The notes: a model not told the origin generated them from the letters alone. A stretch of DNA of 64,000 nt from Geobacter sp. SVR (GCF_016865365.1 NZ_AP024469.1:859001-923000), one strand, 5' to 3'; shown: positions 19,065-30,100, counted from the stretch's first letter. Program-made: numbers and translations.

Positions 19065-20900
19065 TCATTTCTTCCTGGCCGGTTTTGCCTTGCTGGCTGG
19101 GGCCTTTTTCCCTTTGCCAGGGGACTTGTGCGCCTTCTTTTTCAGGGGCTGGGAATCGCTCTGAAGGCTGCTAAGCAGCAGTTGCGGTTCCGGGAGGGTA
19201 GGGTCCGCCTTTTTGGATGCTTCGAGCATGGCTTTCGCATCGGATAATCTGCCGGTTTTCATAAGAACCCGCCCAAGGGCCAGAAGCATCCTGGCATGGT
19301 CGGGCTGCAGCGCGAGCGCCGCCTTGTATTCGGATATGGCCGGATCGTACTCTCTTTTGAATTCGTAGACCAGTCCCAGGCGGTAATGGCGCTGAGGATC
19401 GCCCGGAGCCTGGTCCAGCCAGTCTTTTACGAACCCGGTGAGGTCATCGTAGCGTTTCTGCTTGACGTACAGCGTGATCAGGCCGTTGCGGGCCACTTCG
19501 TCCTCGCTCTGCAGCCGGAGGACTTCTTTGTAATGATGTTCTGCTTTGGCGGTCTGGCGGTCGCGCGAGAATATCCGGGCCAGTTCCCGATGCCCTTCCA
19601 ACATGTCCGGATCGAGTCGTACCGCCGTTTCATATTCGCTGACGGCCTGTTTCGGCTCCTTCAGGCGATCATACACCTTCCCCAGGTTCAGGTGATACAG
19701 GGGGGTGTCGCCTCTGAGGCGGATCAGTTCCCGGTACTGCTCGGCCGCTTCTGCAAAACTGCCCCGCCAGGTGTATATCTCCGCCAGCTTGCGATGGGCG
19801 TTCACCTGGTCGGGGTCATGGGTGATGCATGAACGGTAGGCGGCGATGGCCTCATCGAGCCGTCCGCTCCGCTCGTGGAGCATGCCCAGATCGTTGAATA
19901 CGGCGCCATCGGCCGAACCTGCCTTGATCAGGGGGGTAAGTGTGACAAGTGCTTCGTCGTCACGGCCAGCCGACATCTGGGCCCTGCCCAGTTTGTGCTG
20001 GATCGCGGGCCAGGCCGGGCGCCCCTTGAGGGCCGTCTGGTAGGCAGCTATGGCCTGTCCGTACTCCCGGGCCTTCAGGTATTCATCGCCTTTGCGGACA
20101 AAGTCATCGGGGTTGATGGTGACATCCACCCCTGCTGCAAGATATTCCTCGCGCGCCGCGTCACGCTCCCCCTTTTCCATCAGCACCTCTGCCAGCAGCA
20201 GGTGCCCTTCCTTGTCCGATGTTTTGCTTAGGTGTGACCGCAACTCATCGATGGCCCGGTCGAGGCGGCCGGTTTTCCGGTAGACATCCGCCAGCCCCAG
20301 CCGGAACTTCGCTTCCTCGGGTTTCAGTGCCTTCAGGCGGATGAACTCTTCCTCGGCCTTGTCGAACTGCTTCAGCTCAAGGCAGGCCTCCGCCCGGCCG
20401 GTATGCAGATCGACATCGTCGGGAAAGGCCTTCAAAGCCTGGTCGTAATGGAAAAGAGCAAGGGCGGGAAGATCGCCGTCGTTGGTGATGTCGGCGAGGG
20501 CGCGGTGGTAGCGCGGATCGGGGGGCCCCATGATGCCTCTGGTCAATTCCGCTGCGGCCTCCTGATCGAGCCCCTTTTCGTGCAGCAGCAGGCCGAGATT
20601 GCCGTGGGCCTCGGCTATGGTGTCGTCCTTTGCCAGAACCTCGCGGTATCGGGCAATGGCGGCATCCGGTTTTTCCGTCAGGGCGCGGATGAACAGCCCG
20701 GCAGCACCGTCGGGGCACGCCTTGAGAATGGACGCTGCCATTTTCTCGCGCTTGAGAGGATCAGCGACTTTCGCAAGCATATCGAGACTCGTACGGGCCT
20801 CCTTGCAGGGATCGGTTTTTCCCCAGCCAAAGCCGCAGCAGAGCGGGATCAGGGCCAGCAGCATGCCGTTTCTGAGCGATATTGAGGAGCGGTTGTTCAT
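19065..20900 (-). CDS. Exported tetratricopeptide-repeat protein
   Basis: 611 aa. An N-terminal signal-like segment (about residues 12-27) is followed by more than a dozen 34-residue TPR units from about residue 60 to 560. Examples are AEAHGNLGLLLHEKGLDQEA, AVFNDLGMLHERSGRLDEAI and PQRHYRLGLVYEFKREYDPA. The C-terminus is a Lys/Ala/Pro-rich tail (KKKAHKSPGKGKK). TPR arrays bind protein partners; the partner is unknown. The start overlaps the upstream CHAP-like gene by 4 bp, so the two products probably act together. Confidence 0.88.
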   Translation of the reverse strand: MNNRSSISLRNGMLLALIPLCCGFGWGKTDPCKEARTSLDMLAKVADPLKREKMAASILKACPDGAAGLFIRALTEKPDAAIARYREVLAKDDTIAEAHGNLGLLLHEKGLDQEAAAELTRGIMGPPDPRYHRALADITNDGDLPALALFHYDQALKAFPDDVDLHTGRAEACLELKQFDKAEEEFIRLKALKPEEAKFRLGLADVYRKTGRLDRAIDELRSHLSKTSDKEGHLLLAEVLMEKGERDAAREEYLAAGVDVTINPDDFVRKGDEYLKAREYGQAIAAYQTALKGRPAWPAIQHKLGRAQMSAGRDDEALVTLTPLIKAGSADGAVFNDLGMLHERSGRLDEAIAAYRSCITHDPDQVNAHRKLAEIYTWRGSFAEAAEQYRELIRLRGDTPLYHLNLGKVYDRLKEPKQAVSEYETAVRLDPDMLEGHRELARIFSRDRQTAKAEHHYKEVLRLQSEDEVARNGLITLYVKQKRYDDLTGFVKDWLDQAPGDPQRHYRLGLVYEFKREYDPAISEYKAALALQPDHARMLLALGRVLMKTGRLSDAKAMLEASKKADPTLPEPQLLLSSLQSDSQPLKKKAHKSPGKGKKAPASKAKPARKK

Positions 20901-21469
20901 AGCTCTCTCTCCAGGAAAAGGAAGAACCTGTTGAGCACTTCCCTGGCTTTGCCGGCCACGGCCTTGCCGTCACGCCAGTTGAAACCCTCGGACGGAGGGG
21001 ACCAGACCTGGGTGACGCTACTGAGGGGAACGTTCCTGCGAAAGCCCAACTGGAAGTATTTGTCCGTTACGCCGCAACAGACGGCGCGCCTCCATTCGCT
21101 CTCGCTTTTGGGGTTCCACCTGTTTTTATACTCTTCGAACGACATCTCCCCGCCGAAATTCATCTCGCTGACGTCGATGCCGGTGGCATTGCCGTGCCGG
21201 TCCCGGAGCACCTTTTCCACGTATGCCACATGCCAGTAATTGCCGAGATCGAACAGGGCCACATCTCCCTCCGATACCCCTGAAACCGCCTCGTTTTTGA
21301 GCTCCGTTATTTCTGCATGATCCTTTGGGATTGGAAACAGCGGTACTCTGGATTTGACGTAATCAACGCAGTATCCCCCCTTTTTTACCCAGTCGTCACA
21401 GGTGCAGCCGGCATGGCAATAGGTGCCTGCCAATAAGAGGGTTGCTGCAATTATTGAAATTCTTTTCAT
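20897..21469 (-). CDS. Secreted CHAP-like Cys/His protein
   Basis: 190 aa with a signal peptide (MKRISIIAATLLLAGTYCHAG). A Cys in GYCVDYVKSR (about 33) and a His in LGNYWHVAYVEKV (about 80) are arranged as in CHAP/NlpC-type amidases that cut peptidoglycan or peptide amides. Further Cys at CTCDDW and AVCCGV may be disulfide-bonded. Family assignment is tentative, since the core is short. It precedes the TPR gene with a 4-bp overlap. Confidence 0.65.
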   Translation of the reverse strand: MKRISIIAATLLLAGTYCHAGCTCDDWVKKGGYCVDYVKSRVPLFPIPKDHAEITELKNEAVSGVSEGDVALFDLGNYWHVAYVEKVLRDRHGNATGIDVSEMNFGGEMSFEEYKNRWNPKSESEWRRAVCCGVTDKYFQLGFRRNVPLSSVTQVWSPPSEGFNWRDGKAVAGKAREVLNRFFLFLEREL

Positions 21470-21690
21470 ATCAGCCTCTGAATGTCTCGATTCGCTCGTG
21501 CCCTGTCCGGGACGTCGACTCTGCGGGAACGGTTCTTCGCCTGCAGAGCCACGGCCGACGACAGGCGCACGTCATTGCCACTGTCGCGTAAAACAGAGCA
21601 CTTCGGATTGAAGCAATTCCGGAAAAAGCGGATCCCGGACACGCGGATACAGGTCCGGTGCAGGATCCGACGGATTCTGGGGTTGCCGCT

Positions 21691-22002
21691 TTAGGCGGGA
21701 GAGACTGGGGCCGGTGGGGCTCGGGGAGCGGTTTGGTTCAGGGATGGCAGCGGCAGGGATACCGAGCGGATCGGCAGTGCTTCGGAGAGGTATACTTCCG
21801 CGGGATGGAAATCGAGAGCGGATCGATGCGGTACAACGGGATCGCTGTCGAATTTGACGACGGTCTTCAGGACCGAGCGGGTGGGGTTCTTGTCCAGAAC
21901 GGCGCGTCGCAGCGGTTTGGGCTTGTGAGGGCGGGAAATGTCAGGTACCCGCGTGCCACCCAATACCAGGAACAGCGGGATCAGGAAGGTTATGAGCCGC
22001 AT
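21691..22002 (-). CDS. Possible small secreted protein, unknown
   Basis: 103 aa from an ATG at 22002: a hydrophobic signal-like N-terminus (MRLITFLIPLFLVLGG), then a basic, Pro-rich segment with no recognisable motif. An ATG eight codons upstream and a longer frame overlapping the DUF2459 gene also exist. The ribosome-binding site is weak. It may be spurious; it is included because the signal-like N-terminus is hard to explain by chance. Confidence 0.4.
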   Translation of the reverse strand: MRLITFLIPLFLVLGGTRVPDISRPHKPKPLRRAVLDKNPTRSVLKTVVKFDSDPVVPHRSALDFHPAEVYLSEALPIRSVSLPLPSLNQTAPRAPPAPVSPA

Positions 22003-22199
22003 ATGTCCGCTATGTTTTGCAAACATGCCTGTTTTTGTACCAGAATTCTCGAACCAATACAAGTCCGGCTCCCTGAAATGGTCAACAGGGGCGGCTCCGC
22101 GCAGGAGCGCGTAATAGACGAAGAACGCCGCGTTTTGCCGGTGCCGGGTCGCTTGGGAGGCCGGGCATATCCTCTCCATGGCTGCTGCCGTGCGCATGG

Positions 22200-22910
22200 T
22201 CACAACCTCCCGGCGCAGCAGGCATAGCGCTGTCGGGCATTCTCGGCCTGCCCGATCACGTCCCCTGCGCTCATGGTGAAGAGGGTGTCCATCGGGACGC
22301 CGGCATCGCTCAGCAGGGTTGCGGTCCAGCGGTTACAGGTATTGCCGAGGGAATAGCGCCCTTCGGCTCCGAAAAAGCGGCTGTCGCCATAGAGCCCCCT
22401 GCCGAGCGGATAGGGGCGACCGCGTTCGTCGAACCTGAAACTCGCATGCAGCGCCTCTCTCAGGTGTTCGAGCCCTGTTTCCGATACGCGCAGTTCCACG
22501 ACCGGTTCCCGGGAGAAGTACGACACCGGCCCGATCGGGAGGGCGACGACATGTATCACCGCCTCGTTGCTCCGGAACAGCGCCCTGAGTGCCGCAATCA
22601 CGGTGTTCCTTTCAGCCTGATAGAATTCAGCCTCACCCCAGCCGAACTCGTAATAGGGAGTTTGGCCGAGATAGGTATCGAGAAAGCCGAACCGGCCGGC
22701 CAGATCCCGCCGCGACAGGATGATGCCGGTGTGCCAGCCGTGGTTGACGATGTGAAGTGACCGTTCCTCGGCCTTGTCGGCCGGCAGGTATCGCCACTCC
22801 TGTAGGCGTCCGCAGCGCGGAACAATCAGCACCACAACGGCCAGCAGCAGGAGCAGGGACAGGAGCGTCCATACGATGCGGCTGCGAATGTCGTGCTGGA
22901 GAAGGTTCAT
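22200..22910 (-). CDS. DUF2459 / TIGR02117-type protein
   Basis: 236 aa with one N-terminal membrane anchor (about 12-30), then a domain with the motifs VNHGWHTGIILSR, FGWGEAEFYQ and YSLGNTCNRWTA characteristic of the DUF2459 (TIGR02117) family. The conserved His/Cys pair suggests a hydrolase-like site facing the periplasm, but the family has no proven function. It is a single gene, divergent from the flavin reductase gene. Confidence 0.87.
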   Translation of the reverse strand: MNLLQHDIRSRIVWTLLSLLLLLAVVVLIVPRCGRLQEWRYLPADKAEERSLHIVNHGWHTGIILSRRDLAGRFGFLDTYLGQTPYYEFGWGEAEFYQAERNTVIAALRALFRSNEAVIHVVALPIGPVSYFSREPVVELRVSETGLEHLREALHASFRFDERGRPYPLGRGLYGDSRFFGAEGRYSLGNTCNRWTATLLSDAGVPMDTLFTMSAGDVIGQAENARQRYACCAGRL

Positions 22911-23133
22911 GGTGTTTCCCGCGTGGGGCTGGCGTTCCTCTCTCCTTACTCTTCAAGCATGCCAGGAGCAGCGGTTTATGCAACGGTTCACGCTTCCGCG
23001 GGAGGCCCCGGTGCACTCCGGCCGGCATGCCGCGCCTGATTGACAATGCCTGTCGATCCCGGTACATTTTAGCACCCGTCCGGCGCCGCTCCCGCCGCGA
23101 GCTGCCGGGATCCCGGAACCACAAGGAGATGAT

Positions 23134-23703
23134 ATGAAAAAGTCGCTCGGCGCAAAGACTCTGCTCTTTCCCACCCCGGTCCTGATGGTCGGGACTTACG
23201 ATCAGGACGGCAAACCCAACCTGATGAACGCCGCCTGGGGGGGCATTTGCTGCTCCCAGCCCCCCTGCGTGGCCGTATCGTTGCGCAAGGCGACCTACTC
23301 CTATGCGGCCATCGTGGAGCGCAAAGCCTTCACTGTCGGCATAGCCTGCGAAAACAGGATGGTGGAAGCGGATTACCTGGGGATCGCCTCAGGCCGCGAT
23401 GCCAACAAGTTTTCCGTAGCCCGGCTGACCCCCGTGAGAAGCGACCTGGTGGATGCGCCCTACGCGGCGGAATTCCCGGTGGTGCTGGAGTGCCGCCTGC
23501 TGCATACCATCGAGATCGGTCTGCATACCCAGTTCATCGGCGAGATCCTCGACGTGAAGGGGGACGACGATGTCTGCGGCGACGACGGCCTGCTGGACAT
23601 CATGAAGATCAAGCCGCTCATTTTCGATACCTCCCACAGGGGATACCACGGCGTCGGGCCGATGCTGGGCCGGGCCTTTTCCGTCGGAAAACAACTGAGT
23701 TGA
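23134..23703 (+). CDS. Flavin reductase family protein (FMN-binding split barrel)
   Basis: 189 aa. Split-barrel features are PTPVLMVGTYDQDGKPNLMN at the N-terminus, CVAVSLRKATYSYAAI in the middle, and a C-terminal GPMLGRAFSVGKQ. Proteins of this type bind FMN and act as flavin reductases or as flavoproteins in small redox reactions. RBS AAGGAG. Followed 71 bp later by a monooxygenase gene, so it may supply reduced flavin, which is inference. Confidence 0.9.
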   Translation: MKKSLGAKTLLFPTPVLMVGTYDQDGKPNLMNAAWGGICCSQPPCVAVSLRKATYSYAAIVERKAFTVGIACENRMVEADYLGIASGRDANKFSVARLTPVRSDLVDAPYAAEFPVVLECRLLHTIEIGLHTQFIGEILDVKGDDDVCGDDGLLDIMKIKPLIFDTSHRGYHGVGPMLGRAFSVGKQLS

Positions 23704-23774
23704 ATCCGCGGCGCTTCCCAGCCAGCACCCATTCAGATTGCAGCACTGAACACAATAAAAGCGGAGGTGAACCA

Positions 23775-24074
23775 ATGTCGAAAGTAACGGTAGTTGCCAA
23801 GATCGTGGCGAAGCAGGAGGCCGTCGAGGCCGTCAAGGCCGAGCTGTTCACGCTGATTGCGCCCACCCGGAAGGAAGAGGGCTGCATCGAATACAACCTG
23901 CACCAGGACAACCAGGACCCGGCCGTGTTCATCTTCTGCGAAATCTGGGAGAGCGCCGCGCACCTGGAAAAGCATGCCGCCAGCGCGCATTACGGCGCCT
24001 ATGTCAAGGCGGTCGAAGGGCTGATCGAAAAGAAGATCGTCCACAAGCTGACCCGCATCGAGCCGGACCGGTGA
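23775..24074 (+). CDS. ABM-domain quinol monooxygenase-like protein (YgiN type)
   Basis: 99 aa with the dimeric alpha/beta-barrel pattern: VVAKIVAKQEAVEAVKAEL, TRKEEGCIEYNLHQD, FIFCEIWESAAHLEKHAAS. Such cofactor-free monooxygenases act on quinols or remove reactive species. RBS GGAGG. The last four bases overlap the GTG start of the GIY-YIG gene, so translation is probably coupled. Confidence 0.9.
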   Translation: MSKVTVVAKIVAKQEAVEAVKAELFTLIAPTRKEEGCIEYNLHQDNQDPAVFIFCEIWESAAHLEKHAASAHYGAYVKAVEGLIEKKIVHKLTRIEPDR

Positions 24075-24361
24075 ACTGGCAGGTCTATATCATCCTCGGT
24101 TCCGACGACTCCTTCTACACGGGTATCACCACCGATATCGAGCGCAGGTTCCGCCAGCACGCCGCAGGCCGTGGCGCCCGCTATTTCCGCGGGCGCCGGC
24201 CGGTGCGGGTGGTGTATCTGGAACAGGGGCACAGCCGCATTTCCGCTGCACGGCGCGAGTGCGAGATCAAGGCTATGAACCGGAAGGACAAGGCGTTGCT
24301 GGCGGCGCGGCAGGCCTCACCCGCAGTATTGCCGGAGATTTCTTGCGGAGGCGTTGCATGA
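24071..24361 (+). CDS. GIY-YIG nuclease domain protein (UPF0213/YhbQ type)
   Basis: 96 aa with a GTG start overlapping the preceding stop. The nuclease core reads VYIILGSDDSFYTGITTDIERRFRQH, the family form of GIY-YIG, then ARYFRGRRPVRVVYLE and ECEIKAMNRKDK. Stand-alone members of this small family have been linked to DNA processing, but the cellular role is not settled. It lies in a three-gene overlapping cluster. Confidence 0.92.
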   Translation: MNWQVYIILGSDDSFYTGITTDIERRFRQHAAGRGARYFRGRRPVRVVYLEQGHSRISAARRECEIKAMNRKDKALLAARQASPAVLPEISCGGVA

Positions 24362-24909
24362 ACGATCACACCTCAGAACAATCCGGACCTGCCGGTCACG
24401 CACCGCAGCATTACCTGATCGAACGGCTGGGGCTGACGCGGCACCCGGAGGGGGGCTGGTACCGGGAAACCTACCGCTCCGCCGAAGAGGTCCCGACCGA
24501 TGCGCTGCCGGAGCGCTTCGGCGGGCAGCGCTCCCTGTGCACGGCCATTTATTTCCTGCTGGAGAGGGGTGAATTCTCCGTACTGCATCGGATTAAATCG
24601 GACGAGATGTGGCATTTCTATGCCGGAGCCGCGCTCACGGTCCACCTGATCACCCCGGGTGGTGAGCGTCGGTCGCTGAGGGTCGGCTCCGATCTGGCGG
24701 CCGGTGAAACGCCCCAGGCGGTTGTGCCTGCCGGTTCCTGGTTCGGGGCCGAGGTGTCGGGCGAGGGTGAATTTGCACTGGTCGGCTGCACGGTGGCGCC
24801 CGGTTTCGATTTCGCCGATTTCGAGATGGGGAGCAGAGAGGAACTGCTGAGGCAATTTCCCGGCCACAGCGACATTATTCTGCGGCTGACAAAGGTTGAC
24901 GGTAGGTAG
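24358..24909 (+). CDS. Cupin_5 (DUF985) family protein
   Basis: 183 aa; the ATG overlaps the preceding TGA. DUF985 marks: LGLTRHPEGGWYRETYRS, LCTAIYFLLERGEFSVLHRIKSDEMWHFYAG (about 60-90), AVVPAGSWFGAEV and CTVAPGFDFADFEM. The cupin barrel with His/Glu residues may bind a metal; no reaction is established for the family. Last gene of the cluster; about 280 bp without a gene follow. Confidence 0.92.
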   Translation: MNDHTSEQSGPAGHAPQHYLIERLGLTRHPEGGWYRETYRSAEEVPTDALPERFGGQRSLCTAIYFLLERGEFSVLHRIKSDEMWHFYAGAALTVHLITPGGERRSLRVGSDLAAGETPQAVVPAGSWFGAEVSGEGEFALVGCTVAPGFDFADFEMGSREELLRQFPGHSDIILRLTKVDGR

Positions 24910-25190
24910 AAGCCGGAGCATGAGTCCGGATTTTTCTCAGGTCCGTCACAACTGGATTCGAGGCCGGTTCAGCAGATTATCCTTTGAAGGGGAAATCCTG
25001 TTCGAACCGGCCTTTGTTTTATTCAGCCGCGCAAAGCGGCATGCGGAAACTCAACCTCAAAAGTTTCAAATTCCCCTAAATAGCTTGCACAAATAGCGGC
25101 GCTGGAACTATAAGAGATGGCAAATTAGTGTGATCACACTGCACGATGTTTCGAGGGTACGCAATGCAACGCTGTATTTATGGAGGGGCA

Positions 25191-25613
25191 ATGTTCAAGA
25201 GAATGGCAATCGCCATGATTCTCACCATTTTTCTCTTGTCGATGTCCGGTTGTCTGTACCGGGGGGATGGCATTTTCAAGCAAATCGGGGACTCGGATTA
25301 TAAAGCCCAACTCAATTTCATGAACCTTTTTGTCGCCGCAAACAGCAATCCGACCTACGTATATGGCGCTGTAATTTCGGAAGACCGTATTACGCCCGTC
25401 AAATTCGCCACTGTCGTGCTCAGAAAGAAGGAACAACAGGAAATCGTCACGAGAACAAACTCGGATAACGCCGGGCGCTTCCTGATGTCGGGGATATTAT
25501 CGGATGACGATTACAACATAGAAATTGATTCACCGGAGTACGTGGCATGCAAAACAGTCCGTATTGAACCGAACAGAAGAAATTATCACGAGATATTTGT
25601 ACGCAAGAAGTGA
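25191..25613 (+). CDS. Lipoprotein with carboxypeptidase-regulatory-like beta domain
   Basis: 140 aa from the ATG at 25191, chosen over one 15 codons upstream because GGAGGGG precedes it. The signal peptide ends in lipobox LSMSGC. The mature part contains VYGAVISEDRITPVKFATVVLRKK and TNSDNAGRFLMSGI, resembling a CarboxypepD_reg beta-sandwich that usually serves as an adhesion or scaffold module. It is single, with a strong terminator downstream. The function is unknown. Confidence 0.8.
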   Translation: MFKRMAIAMILTIFLLSMSGCLYRGDGIFKQIGDSDYKAQLNFMNLFVAANSNPTYVYGAVISEDRITPVKFATVVLRKKEQQEIVTRTNSDNAGRFLMSGILSDDDYNIEIDSPEYVACKTVRIEPNRRNYHEIFVRKK

Positions 25614-25656
25614 AGGTCAGATAAGAGAGTAGGGGCAGCATGCTACAAGTAGAACG

Positions 25657-25690
25657 CAAAAAGGCGGCCAATCGGCCGCCTTTCGCGTTT
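25657..25690. terminator. Bidirectional terminator
   Basis: AGGCGGCC-AATC-GGCCGCCT at 25662-25681, preceded by AAAAA and followed by TTCGCGTTT, between the convergent lipoprotein and outer-membrane channel genes. Confidence 0.85.
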
Positions 25691-25706
25691 CCATCATTCA
25701 TGTAGC

Positions 25707-27152
25707 TTACTGTTGGGCAATCGCCTCCTTCGGCTGATTGCCGCCCCCGCCCAGCACCTTGTAGAGTGTCACCAGGTTGGACAGCCGCAGCAGCCGGGTC
25801 CCGATCAGGCTCTGCTGGGATGAGTAGAGCGAACGCTGCGAATCCAGCACGTTCAGATAGCTGTCGATGCCCCGATCGAAACGGGCCTGGGAGAGACGGT
25901 AGCTTGCGCCGGTTGCCTCGGTCAGCGCCTGTTGCGCAGTGAGCTGATCGTCAATGGTTCCGCGCTGGGCCAGGGCATCGGCCACCTCCCGGAAGGCGGT
26001 CTGGATGGTCTTTTCATACTGGGCCACGGCAATGTCGCGGTCCACTTCCGACACCTTCAGGTTGGCGCGGTTGGCCCCTCCGTCGAAGATCGGCAGGGTA
26101 ATGCGCGGCGCAAAGCTCCAGGCGAATGAGCCGGGCAGGAACAGCCTGGACAGGTCGTCGCTGCCGAAGCCGACCGAGGATACCAGGGTGATGCGCGGGA
26201 AAAAGGCGGCCCTGGCGGCGCCGATGTTGGCATTGGCCCCCATGAGCAGGTTTTCGGCCTGCAGGATGTCAGGGCGGCGCAGCAGCACATCGGACGGCAG
26301 GCCCGGGGAGATGTCCTTCAGCGCGGTCAGTGTTTCGGACAGGGCCGCGGGGAGCAGCTCCGGCGGGGCCGGGGTGCCGAGCACCAGCGTCAGGGCGTTT
26401 TCGTCCTGGGCCACCAGGGTGGTATAGCGGGCAATGTCCACCCGGGCCGATTCCACGCTGGTGCGGGCCTGCTGCAGGCTCAGAGCCGAGGCGACGCCGG
26501 CGTCGAAGCGGCTCTGGACCAACTGGAGGGATGACTGCTGGCTGGCCAGGGTGTCCTTGGCCAGGTTGAGCAGTTCGCGGTCGGCAGCCAGATTCAGGTA
26601 GCTGAAGGCCACCTGCGCCACCAGGCTGATCTGCACGCTGGTACGGGCCTGTCCCGTTGCCAGGTACTGCTGCAGGGCCTGGTCCTTCAGGCTCCGCACC
26701 CGGCCGAACAGGTCCAGCTCATAGGAACTGACCCCCAGGCCGACGTTGTACTGGTTGAAGTTCTCCGCCTTGCCGGTACCGGAAAGATCAGCCGCCAGCC
26801 GCTGCAGGTTGGCGGTGGCACCGGCATCCACCTTGGGAAACAGGTCGGAACGCTGGATCTGGTACTGGGCCCGGGAGCGCTCGATGTTGAGGACCGCCAT
26901 GCGCAGGTCGCGGTTGTTGTCCAGCGCCAGGGTAATCAGTTTGCGCAGCTGCGGATCAACGAAGAATTCCTGCCAGGGGATGCCGGCTACAGGCCGGTCG
27001 GACGTGGCCGTCTGCTTGTAGGCAGGGCCTTCCGGCCAGGAGCCCGCCACAGGGGCGGCGGGCCGGGAGTATGTGGGTGCCATGGTCGAGCAGCCAGCCA
27101 GGCTGAGTAAAGCCCCGCAGGCGAGGCCGAGATAGGTCGTGATACGTCTCAT
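25707..27152 (-). CDS. RND efflux outer-membrane channel lipoprotein (NodT/OprM type)
   Basis: 481-aa TolC-like channel that conducts substrates across the outer membrane. The N-terminal lipobox is LAGCS. Two repeated OEP domains are marked by [20 protein letters not shown] and, in the second half, [28 protein letters not shown] (about residues 290-317). The gene overlaps the end of the permease gene by 4 bp and is the last of the TetR-controlled operon. Confidence 0.93.
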   Translation of the reverse strand: MRRITTYLGLACGALLSLAGCSTMAPTYSRPAAPVAGSWPEGPAYKQTATSDRPVAGIPWQEFFVDPQLRKLITLALDNNRDLRMAVLNIERSRAQYQIQRSDLFPKVDAGATANLQRLAADLSGTGKAENFNQYNVGLGVSSYELDLFGRVRSLKDQALQQYLATGQARTSVQISLVAQVAFSYLNLAADRELLNLAKDTLASQQSSLQLVQSRFDAGVASALSLQQARTSVESARVDIARYTTLVAQDENALTLVLGTPAPPELLPAALSETLTALKDISPGLPSDVLLRRPDILQAENLLMGANANIGAARAAFFPRITLVSSVGFGSDDLSRLFLPGSFAWSFAPRITLPIFDGGANRANLKVSEVDRDIAVAQYEKTIQTAFREVADALAQRGTIDDQLTAQQALTEATGASYRLSQARFDRGIDSYLNVLDSQRSLYSSQQSLIGTRLLRLSNLVTLYKVLGGGGNQPKEAIAQQ

Positions 27153-30100
27153 TCATGAACCTCCGGTGAAGTGGCGGCAATCTGATGTACGACAGGCTGC
27201 CGCTTCCGGGCAAACATTCTGGAAACCAGAACGAAGAAGAACGGAATGAAGAGCAGGTCGATGAAGGTGGCCGAGAGTAGGCCGCCCGTAACGGCCGTAC
27301 CGATGGCATTCTGGGCCGCGGCCCCGGCTCCCTTGGTAAGCGCCAGCGGCAGTGTGCCGAAGAAGAAGGCCAGCGAGGTCATGATGACCGGACGCAGCCT
27401 GATCTTCACCGCCGACAGGGTCGCCTCGACCAACTCATGACCCTGGTGCATCTGCTCCTTGATGAACTGGATGATCAGGATCGCGTTCTTGGTGGAAAGA
27501 CCGATCGTGGTCAGCAGACCGATCTGGAGATAGACGTCGTTGGGGAACATGCGCAGCTTGACCGCCGTCACGGCCCCCACCAGCCCCAGCGGCAGCATCA
27601 GCAGGTTGACGAAGGGGATCGTCCAGCTCTCGTACAGGGCCGCCACGGAAAGGAACACTACCAGGAGCGAGATGGCGTAGAGCGCAGGCGCCTGGGCCCC
27701 GGCATTCTTTTCCTCGTAGGAGAGGCCGGTCCACTCGTACCCGATGCCCGGCGGTAACTGGGCCGCCATCTTCTCCATCTCGGCCATGGCCTCGCCGGTA
27801 CTGATCCCCGGTGCTGCCTGCCCCAGAATCTCCACGGCAGGCAGGCCATTGTAACGCTCCAGACGGGGAGAACCATACTGCCAGCGGGCGGTGGCAAAGG
27901 CCGAGAACGGTACCATCTGGCCGTCCTTGTTGCTGACATACCAGGTGTTGATGTCTTCCGGCAGCATCCGGTAGCGGGCATCGGACTGGAGGTAGACCTT
28001 CTTGACGCGGCCATTCTGGATGAAGTCGTTGACGTAGGTACTGCCCCAGGCGGTGGACAGCACGTTGTTGATATCAGCCAGCGAAACACCAAGGGCGCCG
28101 GCCCGCACATCGTCGATGTTCAGCTTGAACTGGGGTGTGTCGTCCTGGCCGTTGGGGCGTACCGCCACCAGCTTGGAATTCTTCATGGCCATGCCCAGGA
28201 GCTGGTTGCGGGCCTCCATCAGTTTTTCATGCCCCAGCCCGCCACGGTCCTGCAGCTGGAAATCGAAGCCGTTGGCGACCCCCAGCTCCAGTACTGCCGG
28301 TGGCGAGAAGGCGAAGGCCAGACCGTCCCGGAATTGGGAGAAGGCCTTCATGGCCCTCCCGGCAACGGCCGAGGCCCTCAGTTCCGGGGATTGGCGCAGC
28401 TTCCAGTCCTTGAGCTTCACCCAGGCCAGTCCCATGTTCTGGCCGCGGCCGGCAAAGCTGAATCCGGCAACGGTGATGACTCCTTCCACGGATTTGTCTT
28501 CCTTCTCCATGAAGTGGCGCTCCAACTGCCGTATAGTCTGGAGGGTCCGCTCCTGCGTGGCGCCGGCCGGCAACTGTACCTGGCAGATGAGGAATCCCTG
28601 GTCCTCGTCCGGCAGGAACGAGGTGGGGAGATGCATGAAGAACCAGGCCATGGCCCCCACGATGGCGCCGTACACTACCAGGTAGCGCACCGGCTTGCTG
28701 AAGGAGCGGCCGACGATCCCTTCGTATTTGTCGCGACAGAAGTCGAAGGCCTTGTTGAAGCGGCGGAAGAACCAGCTGAACCAGCCGGACTCGCCGGCGT
28801 GGTGGCCTTTTTCGACCGGTTTCAGGATGGTTGCGCACAGTGCCGGGGTCAGAATCTGGGCCACCAGCACCGACAGGATCATGGCCGAGATGATGGTGAT
28901 CGAGAACTGGCGGTAGATGACCCCGGTGGAGCCGCCGAAAAAGGCCATGGGCAGGAAGACCGCCGTAAGAACCGTGGCGATGCCCCACAGGGCGCTGGTG
29001 ATCTGCCCCATGGACTTGATGGTGGCTTCACGGGGCGACAGCCCCTCCTCGGTCATGATGCGTTCCACGTTCTCCACGACGACGATGGCGTCGTCCACCA
29101 GCAGGCCGATGACAATGACCAGGGCGAACATGGTCAGGGTGTTGATGGAGAACCCGCTGGCCGCCAGCACCCCCATGGTGCCCAGGAGCACCACCGGCAC
29201 GGCGATGGTCGGGATCAGGGTGGCCCGGATGTTCTGCAGGAACAGGAACATGATGATGAAGACCAGGAAAACCGCCTCGACCAGGGTATGGACCACCTCT
29301 TCGATGGATATCTTGACGAAGGGGGTCGAGTCATAGGGATAAACCACCTTCATGCCGGGGGGGAAATACTTGGACAGTTCGGCCATCTTGGTCTTGATGC
29401 GGTCGCCGGTTTCCAGGGCGTTGGCGCCGGAGGCCAGGCGGATGGCCATACCCCCCAGCGGTTTACCGTTGTAAAACGACTGGATGTCGTAGTTCTCGGT
29501 GCCGATCCTGCTTTCGGCCACATCCTTCAGCTTCACCGTGGAGCCGTCGCTGTTGGTGCGCAGAATGATGGCATCGAACTGATCCGAGCTCTGGAGCAGG
29601 GAGCGGGCGTTGATGGTGGCGTTCAACTGCTGGCCCTGATTGGCGGGGGTGCCGCCGAACTGGCCGGCAGATACCTGGACGTTCTGGGCCTGCAGTGCCG
29701 TGATCACGTCATTGGTGGTCAGGTGGAAGTTGTTCAGTTTGGCGGGGTTCAGCCAGATCCTCATGGCGTTCTGGGTGCCGAACACCATCAACTCGCCGAC
29801 CCCGTCCAACCGGCTGACGATGTCCTGGAGGTTGGAGACCGCGTAGTCGGTCAGGGAGTTGCGGTCCATGGAGCCGTCTTCGGATACGAGGCCGACGATC
29901 AGCAGGAAGTTACGGGTGGACTTGACCACCGAAATGCCCTGGCGCTGCACGATCTGGGGCAGGAGCGGCGTGGCCAGCTGCAGCTTGTTCTGCACCTGCA
30001 CCTGGGCGATGTTGGGATCGGTGCCGGCCTTGAACGTCAGGGTGATGGTCACAACGCCGGCCGAATCGCTGGTGGAGGACATATAGATCAGGTTGTCGAT

